Assembly: GCA_035559535.1 (NCBI GenBank)
Contig: DATMBG010000017.1
Coordinates: 62,001-126,000, forward strand
Reading direction: 5' to 3'
DNA length: 64,000 nt
Origin: Candidatus Limnocylindrales bacterium
GTDB lineage: Bacteria; Moduliflexota; Moduliflexia; Moduliflexales; JAUQPW01
Shown: piece after piece, positions 41,784 to 50,350 of the stretch
Layout of the letters: every line of letters starts with the position of its first letter
Position numbering within the stretch: position 1 is the first letter of the stretch
Notes under the pieces: model-generated
What the model saw: the letters and a program-made list of their open reading frames with translations, nothing else
What the model was told of the DNA's origin: nothing
Database searches by the model: none
Program-made: the position numbers and the translations under genes

Positions 41784-43304
41784 TTACTTGAATTGATTTA
41801 AATCCAGCCCATTCCTCGAAAGGAGCTTATAAAGGAAGGTTCGGTTAACCCCGGCCTTTTGGGAGGCTTCCGCGATATTCCCCCGGGTTGATTGCAACAG
41901 GCGCCGCAAAAAGCTTTTTTCAATATCCCTCACAGCCAGTTGTCTGGCAGCTTCTTTGACCTCTTTGAGTTCTCTGTAGTTCTCTGGAATGGCCGGGTAG
42001 GGTCGCTTCAAAAAGCGCTGAGGTTGTTGAAGTTCCGGAGGAAGATCTTTTAACTTGATGGTTTCTCCTTTGGCTAAAACGATGGCCCTTTTAATAATGT
42101 TTTCCAATTCTCGAATATTCCCGGGATAATCGTATTCCAACAAGCGCTCTTGAGCGGCAGGTTCTATCTCCTGAATCCGTCTGCGAAACTCCTTATTAAA
42201 TTTCTTCATGAAGAAATTAATCAGTAACGGAATATCTCCTCGCCGCCCTCGCAAAGGAGGAAGTTCCAGTGTAACCACATTAAGTCGGTAATAAAGGTCC
42301 TCACGGAAGGTCCCTTCCGCAATCATCCGTTTCAAATCTTTATGGGTTGCGGCTACAACACGCACATCGACGGTCAACAATTGGTTACTTCCTACCCTTT
42401 GGATTTCTCCAAATTGGAGGGCCCGAAGGAGCTTGGTCTGAAGGTTCAGGCTCATATCCCCGATTTCATCCAGGAACAGTGTTCCATGGTTAGCCGCCTC
42501 GAACTTTCCGATTCGGGTATAGGTAGCTCCTGTGAAGGATCCCCGTTCATGTCCAAAAAGCTCAGACTCCAGTAAGCTTTCAGGGATGGCCCCACAATTG
42601 ACCGTAATAAAAGGATACTCGGATCGGGAACTACTATAATGAATGGCCCGGGCTATAAGCTCTTTTCCGGTTCCACTTTCTCCATAAACAATAACCGGAA
42701 CAGATGTTGGGGCAACCTGTTCGACCAGGTTCAGGATATTAACCAGCTTTTCATCGGTTCCTACGATACTGTTAAAAATCGAGCTTTCTTTAAGCTGCTG
42801 CCTGAGATAAATATTCTCTTCCGCCAATCGTTCTTTAATAGCCTTTATCTGATTGTAGACCTTTAAAAGTTCCAGGTGCTGCCGCTCAAAAATCTCTACG
42901 TTTCGGCGCAGTCGAAGACTTAAAAGCTTGAATATAGCCAGCATCAAAGGCGGATCATGGGCCAGAATTTCGTGGAAAGTATCGCAGGGTATTTGGAGAA
43001 GGAGGGTATCTTCCAGAGTTTGGGCCGATGCAGACCGCAATCCTCTATCCACAACGGCAATTTCACCGAGTACATCTCCACGCTCCCCAATCATCAACTC
43101 GGCATCGTGATGGTAAACCCGAACTTTACCTCGAAAAATCACATAGACGGCATCCCCGGGACTATTCTCCTCAAATACGGAGGTCTGCTCAGGAATAAAA
43201 ACTTCCTTAGCGGCCAGGGCCAATCGGAGAGACTCTTCTTCTTTTAAAGCGGTAAAGAGATCAATACCCTGTAAAAATTCTTTTTTCTCTTGAAGAGATA
43301 ACAT
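41784..43304 (-). CDS. sigma-54 enhancer-binding activator with N-terminal cyclic-nucleotide-binding domain
   Basis: 506 residues. Residues 1-130 are a CRP-type cNMP-binding domain with the phosphate-binding pattern GEIAVVDRGLRSASA (Glu81, Arg90, Ser91), so ligand binding is plausible. A coiled coil (135-175) leads to the AAA+ domain: Walker A GESGTGKE 208-215, sigma-54 contact loop GSFTGA 255-260 (usual form GAFTGA) and Walker B GTLFLDEIG 274-282. The C-terminus has a Fis-type helix-turn-helix (NIAEASQKAGVNRTFLYKLL, about 476-495). The common sensor for this class is a receiver, PAS or GAF domain, so a cNMP domain is unusual. Its own 3' flank carries the sigma-54 promoter and palindromes, so it probably activates the small exported genes downstream. 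Confidence 0.93.
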   Translation of the reverse strand: MLSLQEKKEFLQGIDLFTALKEEESLRLALAAKEVFIPEQTSVFEENSPGDAVYVIFRGKVRVYHHDAELMIGERGDVLGEIAVVDRGLRSASAQTLEDTLLLQIPCDTFHEILAHDPPLMLAIFKLLSLRLRRNVEIFERQHLELLKVYNQIKAIKERLAEENIYLRQQLKESSIFNSIVGTDEKLVNILNLVEQVAPTSVPVIVYGESGTGKELIARAIHYSSSRSEYPFITVNCGAIPESLLESELFGHERGSFTGATYTRIGKFEAANHGTLFLDEIGDMSLNLQTKLLRALQFGEIQRVGSNQLLTVDVRVVAATHKDLKRMIAEGTFREDLYYRLNVVTLELPPLRGRRGDIPLLINFFMKKFNKEFRRRIQEIEPAAQERLLEYDYPGNIRELENIIKRAIVLAKGETIKLKDLPPELQQPQRFLKRPYPAIPENYRELKEVKEAARQLAVRDIEKSFLRRLLQSTRGNIAEASQKAGVNRTFLYKLLSRNGLDLNQFK

Positions 43305-43394
43305 ATAATGTTTTATTAACAGAAGTTTTGTTCATCGTCAAGGAAAATCCTTAACAATCCCTGAAAACCTTTACCCATTTATTTACCTCCTTCT

Positions 43395-44219
43395 ATGCGG
43401 ATTTCCAGGCCATTTTCAAGTCTTTTTCTTCCCCACCGTTACCCGGGTCCGCTTTTAAAAGGACGGTTTATCCGGCGACCTCATCGTTTTGCCGCCCAGG
43501 TCCAATTGGACCGGGTGGATCTCCTATCCCGGGCCGGGGAGTTAGGTCTTAATCCTTCTCTTTTAACCGGGCTGACCCAGGAACCTGTCGTAACCCATGT
43601 ACCCGACCCCGGACGACTTCTGGAATTACTTCAACCCGGCGTAGAAGTTTATGTAAGCCTGGCCGCCTTAACCTCTTCGAAGGAATCCTTACGAAACCGG
43701 AAAACCTTCTCTACACTTCTTCTGGTCCGGTCTTCAGATCCCCCTTATCCTCTGGTTTCTCTGGATACTCCCTCTGCTAATCGCCTCGCCGAGGCCATTT
43801 TGAGACACTCCCGGTTCTCCCCTATAGGAACCTCCTGGCAGTTCAAGCGAGAATACAAAATCGGAGAAAGTCGGCTGGATTTTTACCTTCATCAAGATAA
43901 GCATGAGTTATTTTTGGAAGTTAAATCGGTCTCCCTGGTAAAAAATCAAATCGCCCTGTTTCCAGATGCTCCTACTTTGCGCGGAGTCCGGCACCTTCAT
44001 GAATTAATCGACCTCAGGCGACAGGGAAAACAGGCAGCGGTTTTATTTGTAGCCCAGAGAGACGATCTCCTCTGCATTCGCCCCAATCGGGATACCGATC
44101 CCCGATTTGCCACCGTATTGAAAGAGGCTTATCAACAAGGGGTCCAGCTTTTCGGGGTCAAATTTAAAGTCTCTTTAGAGGGTTACTTCTATCAAGGGCC
44201 TGTTCCCGTTGAAATTTAA
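43395..44219 (+). CDS. sfsA: SfsA family protein (PD-(D/E)XK-like fold)
   Basis: 274 residues. The conserved segments are VVTHVPDPGRLLELLQPG (the HCPNTG region in E. coli SfsA, here HVPDPG), SRLDFYLHQDKHELFLEVKS with the nuclease-like D...ExK residues, and FPDAPTLRGVRHLHELIDLR and AVLFVAQRDD. E. coli SfsA was named for sugar-fermentation stimulation; the biochemical role is not settled and a nuclease fold is predicted. The protein is cytoplasmic. It is divergent from the cNMP-domain activator and is followed 43 bp later by the acid-sugar kinase gene, with which it may be co-transcribed. Confidence 0.88.
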   Translation: MRISRPFSSLFLPHRYPGPLLKGRFIRRPHRFAAQVQLDRVDLLSRAGELGLNPSLLTGLTQEPVVTHVPDPGRLLELLQPGVEVYVSLAALTSSKESLRNRKTFSTLLLVRSSDPPYPLVSLDTPSANRLAEAILRHSRFSPIGTSWQFKREYKIGESRLDFYLHQDKHELFLEVKSVSLVKNQIALFPDAPTLRGVRHLHELIDLRRQGKQAAVLFVAQRDDLLCIRPNRDTDPRFATVLKEAYQQGVQLFGVKFKVSLEGYFYQGPVPVEI

Positions 44220-44262
44220 AGGGTTGACACCGGCCAGATAACACGCTAAATTAGAGTCCAAC

Positions 44263-45690
44263 ATGGACTTACAATTAAACCCTGAAAAAACCTTTGCCAT
44301 CGTTGCCGATGATCTCACCGGGGCCAATGATACAGGAATTCAGTTTTTGAAGAAAGGACTCAAAACCTTAGTGATTCTTGATCTGGAAATAGAGCCCGGG
44401 TTGATCAACGATATTCAGGTGGTGGTGTTGAATACCGATAGCCGTTTCCTGGCCCCCGAGCAGGCGTATGCCCAAACCAGGGCCATGGGTCTTGTTTTGA
44501 AAAATTTAAAGATTTCCCGAGTATATAAAAAAATAGACTCTACGCTACGGGGTCATATCGGAACCGAGATCGACGCCCTCATGGAGATTTTAAACTTTAA
44601 AGTCTGTTTTCTGACCCCGGCTTTTCCGGTTTATGGGCGAACGGTTCAAAATGGAAGTCTCTATCTTGATGGAGTTCCCATCCATAAAACGGCGATAGCT
44701 TCAGATCCTACCTTTTATATGAAAAACGCCTTTATTCCGGATTTGCTGGTCCGACAGACCCGACGGAAGGTAGAGGTAATTCCTTTAGAAACCCTTCGCC
44801 AGGGGAAAGAGACTTTACTCCCAAACGTTCATCGGCTTATCCAGGACGGTACCGAGATTTTTGTCCTGGACGCTTTAGTCCAGGATGACCTGAAAATCGC
44901 AGCTCAGACCATCGCCAGGCTCTCCATGCCCGTTTTAATTTGCGGTTCCGCAGGATTGGCTGCCGAGATTCCGGAAGCATTTCATCTGGAGGGAACAGCG
45001 GGGAAGGAAAAAAAGAACGGAAGAAGGAAAGACGAGGAAAAAGAAAGAAGCTTTTTCCTCCCTTTCTCCGATTCTCCCCCTCGATTTTCTGTAGTGGGAA
45101 TTTGTGGAAGTCTGAGCCCGGTGACCCGGGAACAGGTAGAGTATGCCGCAAGAAATTTGCAAATACCGGTTTTAGAAGCTTTATCAGATAAAATGGTGGA
45201 TGAGCAAGAAAAGACAGGGGAGATTCAAAGGCTCGTTACCCGGGCCCTTTCCTACCTTATCCAGGGTAAAGATATTTTAGTAACCACCGACAACTCCCGA
45301 AAAGAACTTCCGTCGGAGGTTTTTTTAAGGCATAGCCGTCAGGTAGCTCAGGCTTTAGGAGATCTGGCGGTGGAGCTACTTAACTCCACCCGCTGTAAAG
45401 TCCAGGAGATGGGACAAATTTCGGGTTTATTCTTAACCGGAGGAGATATTGCCTTGAGTGTGTGTCAGCATTTGGGAGCCAGGGGTATTTATCTGGTGGA
45501 GGAGGTATTACCGGGAATTCCCTCCGGCCGTTTAATCGGAGGAGATTCTGCAGGGTTAAACATTATTACGAAAGCAGGCGCTTTTGGTCATCCAGAAGCC
45601 ATAGCCCGATGCATCGAATATTTAAAAACCAGGCATCAGGATACCGGCTTCAGAGGTCAGAAGGAAAATCTTCCGAATTCTGATTCCTGA
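44263..45690 (+). CDS. four-carbon acid-sugar kinase (DUF1537/OtnK-type)
   Basis: 475 residues. The N-terminal domain starts FAIVADDLTGANDTGIQFLK, the hallmark of this family, with KKIDSTLRGHIGTEIDALM following. The C-terminal nucleotide-binding part has GLFLTGGDIALSVC and LIGGDSAGLNIITKAGAFG. Members phosphorylate D-threonate, D-erythronate, L-threonate and related acids. The next gene is a PdxA homologue; in known pathways a kinase of this family plus PdxA2 converts D-threonate through its 4-phosphate to dihydroxyacetone phosphate. An unusual Lys/Glu/Arg-rich insertion lies at about residues 246-266 (purine-rich DNA at 44998-45058). The stop is 22 bp from the pdxA start. Confidence 0.9.
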   Translation: MDLQLNPEKTFAIVADDLTGANDTGIQFLKKGLKTLVILDLEIEPGLINDIQVVVLNTDSRFLAPEQAYAQTRAMGLVLKNLKISRVYKKIDSTLRGHIGTEIDALMEILNFKVCFLTPAFPVYGRTVQNGSLYLDGVPIHKTAIASDPTFYMKNAFIPDLLVRQTRRKVEVIPLETLRQGKETLLPNVHRLIQDGTEIFVLDALVQDDLKIAAQTIARLSMPVLICGSAGLAAEIPEAFHLEGTAGKEKKNGRRKDEEKERSFFLPFSDSPPRFSVVGICGSLSPVTREQVEYAARNLQIPVLEALSDKMVDEQEKTGEIQRLVTRALSYLIQGKDILVTTDNSRKELPSEVFLRHSRQVAQALGDLAVELLNSTRCKVQEMGQISGLFLTGGDIALSVCQHLGARGIYLVEEVLPGIPSGRLIGGDSAGLNIITKAGAFGHPEAIARCIEYLKTRHQDTGFRGQKENLPNSDS

Positions 45691-45712
45691 ATCCTGGATC
45701 CTGTTTTCTATC

Positions 45713-46744
45713 ATGTCAGAGAAACCAATTATCGGAATAACCATCGGAGACGTAGCAGGGGTCGGGCCCGAAGTGACGGCTAAAGTCCTTGCCCACAAGC
45801 AGGTTTATGAGATCTGTAAGCCCCTGGTTATCGGAGATGGTAAGATCATGAAAAAGGCCTGTGAAGTCACCGGGGTTCCGTTAACCATTCATTCCCTTCA
45901 ACAACCGTCCGAAGCAAAGTTTGAGTATGGAACCATGGATGTCCTGGATCTGGATAATATAGATATGAGCCGATTCGAGTACGGAAAAGTGAGTGCCATG
46001 GCAGGTAAAGCAGCCGGAGATTACATTATAAAAGCCGTCGATCTGGCTTTAGCCAGGCAAATAGATGCCATAGTGACCTGTCCCATCAATAAAGAAGCCT
46101 TGCAAGCTGGGGGATATAAATACGATGGGCATACCGAGTTTCTGGCCGATTTGACCCATACCAAAAATTATGCCATGCTCCTGGTTAACGGTACTTTCCG
46201 GGTAGCCCATGTGTCCACCCATTGCTCCCTTCGAGAAGCCTGCGATCGGGTTAAAAAACCCAGGGTTTTAACGGTTATCCGATTACTCCACAATACCCTC
46301 CGGCAGCTTAAAATTGAATCTCCTAGAATTGGGGTTGCCGGGCTTAATCCCCATGCCGGGGAACATGGTTTATTCGGAGATGAAGAAATAAAGGAGATTA
46401 CCCCGGCCATTGAGGAAGCGAGAAAAGAAGGTATTCAGGTGGTAGGTCCCCTTCCCCCGGATACCATCTTTACCCATTTACGGGGAAGGGTCTTTGATGG
46501 GGTGGTAGCCATGTACCACGATCAGGGACATATCCCCTCCAAAGTCCTGGGATTTGTCGTGGATCCGGAGACCGGAGAATGGATCGATATGAAAGGGGTA
46601 AATGTAACCATTGGACTTCCCATCATCCGGGTTTCAGTGGAACATGGAACGGCTTATGATAAGGCCGGAAAGGGAATCGCAAACCCCAATAGTTTACGGG
46701 AAGCCATCCAGGTTGCCGTCGAACTGGCAGGAGGGACGAGGTAG
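45713..46744 (+). CDS. pdxA: 4-hydroxythreonine-4-phosphate dehydrogenase family protein (PdxA2-like)
   Basis: 343 residues. Typical motifs are IGITIGDVAGVGPEVTAKVL at the N-terminus, VTCPINKEALQAGGYKYDGH with metal-ligand His, VAGLNPHAGEHGLFGDEE and AMYHDQGHIPSKVL. PdxA acts in pyridoxal 5'-phosphate synthesis; the PdxA2 branch acts in acid-sugar breakdown. Because it is next to a DUF1537 kinase and a D-2-hydroxyacid dehydrogenase, and no other pyridoxine gene is near, the PdxA2 role (oxidative decarboxylation of a four-carbon acid-sugar phosphate to dihydroxyacetone phosphate) is more likely. Confidence 0.9.
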   Translation: MSEKPIIGITIGDVAGVGPEVTAKVLAHKQVYEICKPLVIGDGKIMKKACEVTGVPLTIHSLQQPSEAKFEYGTMDVLDLDNIDMSRFEYGKVSAMAGKAAGDYIIKAVDLALARQIDAIVTCPINKEALQAGGYKYDGHTEFLADLTHTKNYAMLLVNGTFRVAHVSTHCSLREACDRVKKPRVLTVIRLLHNTLRQLKIESPRIGVAGLNPHAGEHGLFGDEEIKEITPAIEEARKEGIQVVGPLPPDTIFTHLRGRVFDGVVAMYHDQGHIPSKVLGFVVDPETGEWIDMKGVNVTIGLPIIRVSVEHGTAYDKAGKGIANPNSLREAIQVAVELAGGTR

Positions 46745-46842
46745 AAAATACCTTTAATTTAATTTGATCCGAATAGAAAACGAAATAAAAAGAATCTGAT
46801 TACAAATAAAACCAAAACTTCAAGGTATACAAAGGGGAAAGT

Positions 46843-47817
46843 ATGAATGACTCTGGCCCTTTCAAGGTTTTGTATTTTAGTGTTACAAATCCCGAGTTGT
46901 ATGAAGTCATCCGATCTCTGGCTCCAAAGGGATTTGAAGTAATAACTCTGGACCGGGGAGATGAACCCGAACGATTAGAGAAACTCCAGGAAGCAGATTT
47001 TATTCTGGTAGCCGATTCGGCGATAACCAGGGTCCATATCCAGGCAGCCCCCCGTTTAAAGATGATTCAACATCAAGGGGTAGGCTATGAAAAAATTGAT
47101 TTAGCCGCAGCGGCGGAAGCAGGGGTCGTGGTAGGAATAACTCCGGAGGGGACAACCATACCGGTTGCCGAGCATACCATTCTCCTGATTCTGGCTCTTT
47201 ATAGAAGGCTTCCCACAGCCCATCAATCCTTGTTGGAGGGAAAATGGCTCCAATGGGGATTACGGATGCAGTCCTTTGATTTGTACGGTAAGACCTTAGG
47301 GATTGTAGGAATGGGGCGGATCGGTCGGGCTGTTGCTTTCCGTGCAAAAAATTTTGGCGTGAATATCCTTTACTACGATAAATACCTTCGATTAAACGCC
47401 GAGGAAGAGCGAGAGTTACAGGCCCGGTTTTGTTCCTTTGAAGAACTCCTATCGACTTCGGACATTGTGTCCCTTCATGTCCTCCTGAGTGAGGAAACCC
47501 ATCACCTGATGGGACGGGATCAACTTAAATTGATGAAGAAATCGGCCGTGCTCATCAACACCTGTCGAGGTCAGGTGGTGGATGAATCCGCCCTTTATGA
47601 AGCCTTAAAAAACAGGTCTATTGCCGGAGCAGCACTGGATGTTTTCTATCAAGAACCCCCGGATCCCCAGAATCCCCTGTTCAAGCTCGATAACGTCGTT
47701 CTCACCCCCCACATCGCAGCTGGAACCCTCGATGGGTTTAAAACCAAAATCCAGGCGGCCTTTGCCAACATGGTTCGATTTGTGGAAGGGAAACCTATTT
47801 TAAACCGGGTTAAGTAG
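46843..47817 (+). CDS. D-2-hydroxyacid dehydrogenase, NAD(P)-dependent
   Basis: 324 residues. The dinucleotide-binding motif is GIVGMGRIGRAVAFRAKNFG with an acidic residue soon after (YYDKY), which suggests NAD. The catalytic set is Arg in INTCRGQVVDESAL, Glu in FYQEPPDPQNPLF and His in VVLTPHIAAGT. It interconverts a 2-keto acid and a D-2-hydroxy acid in the cytoplasm. Its position 98 bp after pdxA suggests a job in the same acid-sugar route, for example oxidation of the sugar acid or reduction of a product. The start ATG is preceded by AAAGGGGAAAG. Confidence 0.9.
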   Translation: MNDSGPFKVLYFSVTNPELYEVIRSLAPKGFEVITLDRGDEPERLEKLQEADFILVADSAITRVHIQAAPRLKMIQHQGVGYEKIDLAAAAEAGVVVGITPEGTTIPVAEHTILLILALYRRLPTAHQSLLEGKWLQWGLRMQSFDLYGKTLGIVGMGRIGRAVAFRAKNFGVNILYYDKYLRLNAEEERELQARFCSFEELLSTSDIVSLHVLLSEETHHLMGRDQLKLMKKSAVLINTCRGQVVDESALYEALKNRSIAGAALDVFYQEPPDPQNPLFKLDNVVLTPHIAAGTLDGFKTKIQAAFANMVRFVEGKPILNRVK

Positions 47818-47830
47818 AAAAAATAAAAGA

Positions 47831-47908
47831 CTAAAGGGCAAAGGCGAAAGTAGGTTAAGCGTCCGCGCTTGATAGAAGGGTGTTTTTCCTTTCGCTTTTG
47901 CCCTTTAG
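47831..47908. repeat. 20-bp inverted repeat around a palindrome before glgB
   Basis: CTAAAGGGCAAAGGCGAAAG (47831-47850) and its near-exact complement (47889-47908, 19 of 20). Between the arms lies the palindrome copy 47847-47872 (TAGGTTAAGCG-TCCG-CGCTTGA). Confidence 0.85.
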
Positions 47909-47919
47909 CCTTAAAGAAT

Positions 47920-49812
47920 GTGAGTTTTCTTACAAGTCATGATATTTACCTCTTCAAACAAGGGAGCCACTTCAGACTTTATAATAAGCTGGGTTCCCAT
48001 ATCACAACCCTGGAAGGGGTCCAGGGGACCTACTTTGCTGTATGGGCTCCCAATGCCGAATATGTATCGGTGATTGGAGACTTTAACGGATGGAATCGAG
48101 AATCCCATCCCCTCAAGATAAGGGAAGATGAATCGGGTATCTGGGAAGGATTTATTGCAGGTGTTGGCCCGGGAACCCTTTACAAATACCACATCATCTC
48201 TCGATACAATCTCTACCGGGTAGATAAAGGGGATCCCTTTGCTTTTCGCTGGGAAACTCCCCCCAAAACAGCTTCCATGGTATGGGATCTCACCTATGAA
48301 TGGGCCGATAAGAATTGGATGGAAAACAGATATAAAGCGAATGCTTTGGAGGCTCCCTGGGCCATTTATGAGGTTCATTTAGGTTCATGGCGGCGGGTAC
48401 CTGAAGAAGGGAATAGATTCCTCACGTACAGGGAAATGGCTCCTTACCTGGCGGATTATGTCCGGGAAATGGGTTTTACCCATGTGGAATTTTTACCGAT
48501 TATGGAGCATCCTTTTTACGGTTCCTGGGGGTATCAAATCGTGGGCTACTTTGCACCTACCAGCCGATATGGAACCCCTCAGGATTTCATGTACCTGATT
48601 GATTATCTTCATCAACATGGCATCGGAGTCATCTTGGACTGGGTTCCTTCTCATTTTCCGTCCGATGAGCATGGATTGGTTTATTTTGACGGTACTCATC
48701 TCTACGAACATGCGGACCCCAGGAAAGGTTACCATCCGGATTGGAACAGTTACATCTTTAACCACGGTCGAAACGAAGTACGTGCCTTTTTGATCAGTAG
48801 TGCCCTTTTCTGGCTGGATAAATATCATATCGACGGTCTTCGGGTCGACGCCGTAGCCTCTATGCTCTATCTGGATTATTCTCGAAAAGAGGGGGAATGG
48901 ATACCCAATATATTTGGTGGAAGGGAAAATTTAGAAGCCATAAGCTTTCTAAAGAGATTTAATGAAATGGTCTATGGGGAATACCCCGATGTCCAGACCA
49001 TCGCCGAAGAATCCACGGCCTGGCCCATGGTTTCAAAGCCGGTTTACATCGGAGGCCTCGGCTTTGGGATGAAATGGAACATGGGATGGATGCACGATAC
49101 CCTGAAATACCTGTCCACCGATCCTATTTTCCGGAAGTATCACCATAACCAGTTAACCTTTAGTATCTGGTATGCCTTTTCGGAAAACTTTGTGCTTCCG
49201 CTCTCCCATGATGAAGTCGTTCATGGTAAAGGCTCGTTACTTGGAAAAATGCCCGGGGACGAATGGCAGCGGAATGCCAATCTCAGGCTTCTATTTGGTT
49301 ATATGTACGGTCATCCCGGAAAAAAACTCCTTTTTATGGGTGGAGAGATAGGGCAATGGCGAGAGTGGAATCACGAGGAGAGTATCGAGTGGCATGTCCT
49401 GGACTATCCTTTCCATCGAGGGGTTCAAAAGTGGGTTCGGGATTTGAACCACTTCTACCGTACTGAACCTGCCTTATATGAGTTGGATTTCCGAATGGAA
49501 GGCTTTGAGTGGATCGATTTCCATGATTGGGAGCACAGCATTATCAGTTTCCTGAGAAAAGGTAAGACCACCTCCGATTTGATTCTGGTGGTATGCAACT
49601 TCACCCCTGTTCCCCGAGAAAATTATCTGATAGGGGTTCCGCGAGGTGGTTTCTGGAAGGAAATGCTCAACAGCGATGCGGATTTTTACGGTGGGAGTGG
49701 GGTCGGAAATGCAGGCGGTGTTGAAGCAATTTCCCAAACGGTCTTTGGGAGGCCCTACGCCCTGTCGCTGACACTACCCCCTTTAGGGGTTCTCTTCTTT
49801 AAAAGCTCCTAG
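47920..49812 (+). CDS. glgB: 1,4-alpha-glucan branching enzyme (GlgB, GH13)
   Basis: About 630 residues from GTG at 47920 ([20 protein letters not shown]), matching the usual GlgB opening. A TTG at 47869 is open but falls inside an inverted repeat, so I reject it. The N-terminal carbohydrate domain has [20 protein letters not shown]. The amylase domain has [14 protein letters not shown], the nucleophile Asp in [17 protein letters not shown], the acid Glu in [13 protein letters not shown] and [15 protein letters not shown]. It makes alpha-1,6 branches in glycogen. No other glycogen gene is near. Two inverted copies of a 26-nt palindrome flank the gene (47847-47872 and 49851-49876). Confidence 0.93.
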   Translation: MSFLTSHDIYLFKQGSHFRLYNKLGSHITTLEGVQGTYFAVWAPNAEYVSVIGDFNGWNRESHPLKIREDESGIWEGFIAGVGPGTLYKYHIISRYNLYRVDKGDPFAFRWETPPKTASMVWDLTYEWADKNWMENRYKANALEAPWAIYEVHLGSWRRVPEEGNRFLTYREMAPYLADYVREMGFTHVEFLPIMEHPFYGSWGYQIVGYFAPTSRYGTPQDFMYLIDYLHQHGIGVILDWVPSHFPSDEHGLVYFDGTHLYEHADPRKGYHPDWNSYIFNHGRNEVRAFLISSALFWLDKYHIDGLRVDAVASMLYLDYSRKEGEWIPNIFGGRENLEAISFLKRFNEMVYGEYPDVQTIAEESTAWPMVSKPVYIGGLGFGMKWNMGWMHDTLKYLSTDPIFRKYHHNQLTFSIWYAFSENFVLPLSHDEVVHGKGSLLGKMPGDEWQRNANLRLLFGYMYGHPGKKLLFMGGEIGQWREWNHEESIEWHVLDYPFHRGVQKWVRDLNHFYRTEPALYELDFRMEGFEWIDFHDWEHSIISFLRKGKTTSDLILVVCNFTPVPRENYLIGVPRGGFWKEMLNSDADFYGGSGVGNAGGVEAISQTVFGRPYALSLTLPPLGVLFFKSS

Positions 49813-49850
49813 TTCGCCAGTCAAGAGCCCAGGCTCAGACTTCTTTTATG

Positions 49851-49876
49851 TCAAGCATGGACGCTTAACCTACTTT
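49851..49876. repeat. inverted copy of the glgB-flanking palindrome
   Basis: The reverse complement differs from 47847-47872 at only two of 26 positions (both in the loop area). It belongs to the GTAGGT(C/T)AA(C/G)CG family of 19.2-19.4 kb. Confidence 0.85.
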
Positions 49877-50020
49877 CCTTTAATAATTTTAGGATCTCTA
49901 CCCCTCAGAGTTCATAGGGGCTAGTATAAAGCTTAGTTGGGAGCGCAACCGTCTGCTCTACCCTGCACTGCCAGAATCAGGCTTTTCTATCTTATCCCGG
50001 CATGTAGGCCCTCAAAGCCT

Positions 50021-50302
50021 CTACTTCGAATCGTTCAAGAGTCGAAGCTTTCTGGAAAGTTTAAGATATCGAACCCAGGGTTGTTCAGATAATTCTCGAA
50101 CGGCATGCGCCGAAAGGGTTCCGGTAAATATAAATTGTTCACCGGAACCGATATTTACTCCTAGTTTTTTTAAGAATGCAACTTTAGCCTTGTCGGAAGT
50201 GGGTTCTGTATGGATGAAGACGGAGAAAAGGGGCGCCTCGGGATCTTGAGCACTTTCTAACGCCGTAGCCAGGGCCGCATCTAATTTCTTATAATCTGTC
50301 AT
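50021..50302 (-). CDS. stand-alone subtilase-propeptide-like (I9-type) protein
   Basis: 93 residues with no signal peptide. The segment FSVFIHTEPTSDKAKVAFLK, then LGVNIGSGEQFIFTGTLSAH and VRELSEQPWVRYLKLSRKLR, has the beta-alpha-beta-beta-alpha-beta layout of subtilase propeptides (inhibitor I9 family). It parallels the N-terminus of the neighbouring protease (AVVFIHCEEQARLDNLAQYG, ALLPIESIGPLSDDPAVERI). Its stop-to-start distance from the protease gene is 48 bp on the same strand, so the two are likely one operon. A role as inhibitor or folding helper of that protease is inference. Confidence 0.65.
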   Translation of the reverse strand: MTDYKKLDAALATALESAQDPEAPLFSVFIHTEPTSDKAKVAFLKKLGVNIGSGEQFIFTGTLSAHAVRELSEQPWVRYLKLSRKLRLLNDSK

Positions 50303-50350
50303 AAGCTGTTTTCTCCCGGCTTTAGGCCAGGGTCTATTCCACCTCCCGGC

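Noticed and set aside
47869-47919. TTG start for glgB
   Set aside because: Falls between arms of an inverted repeat and adds residues absent from the family; GTG at 47920 fits better.
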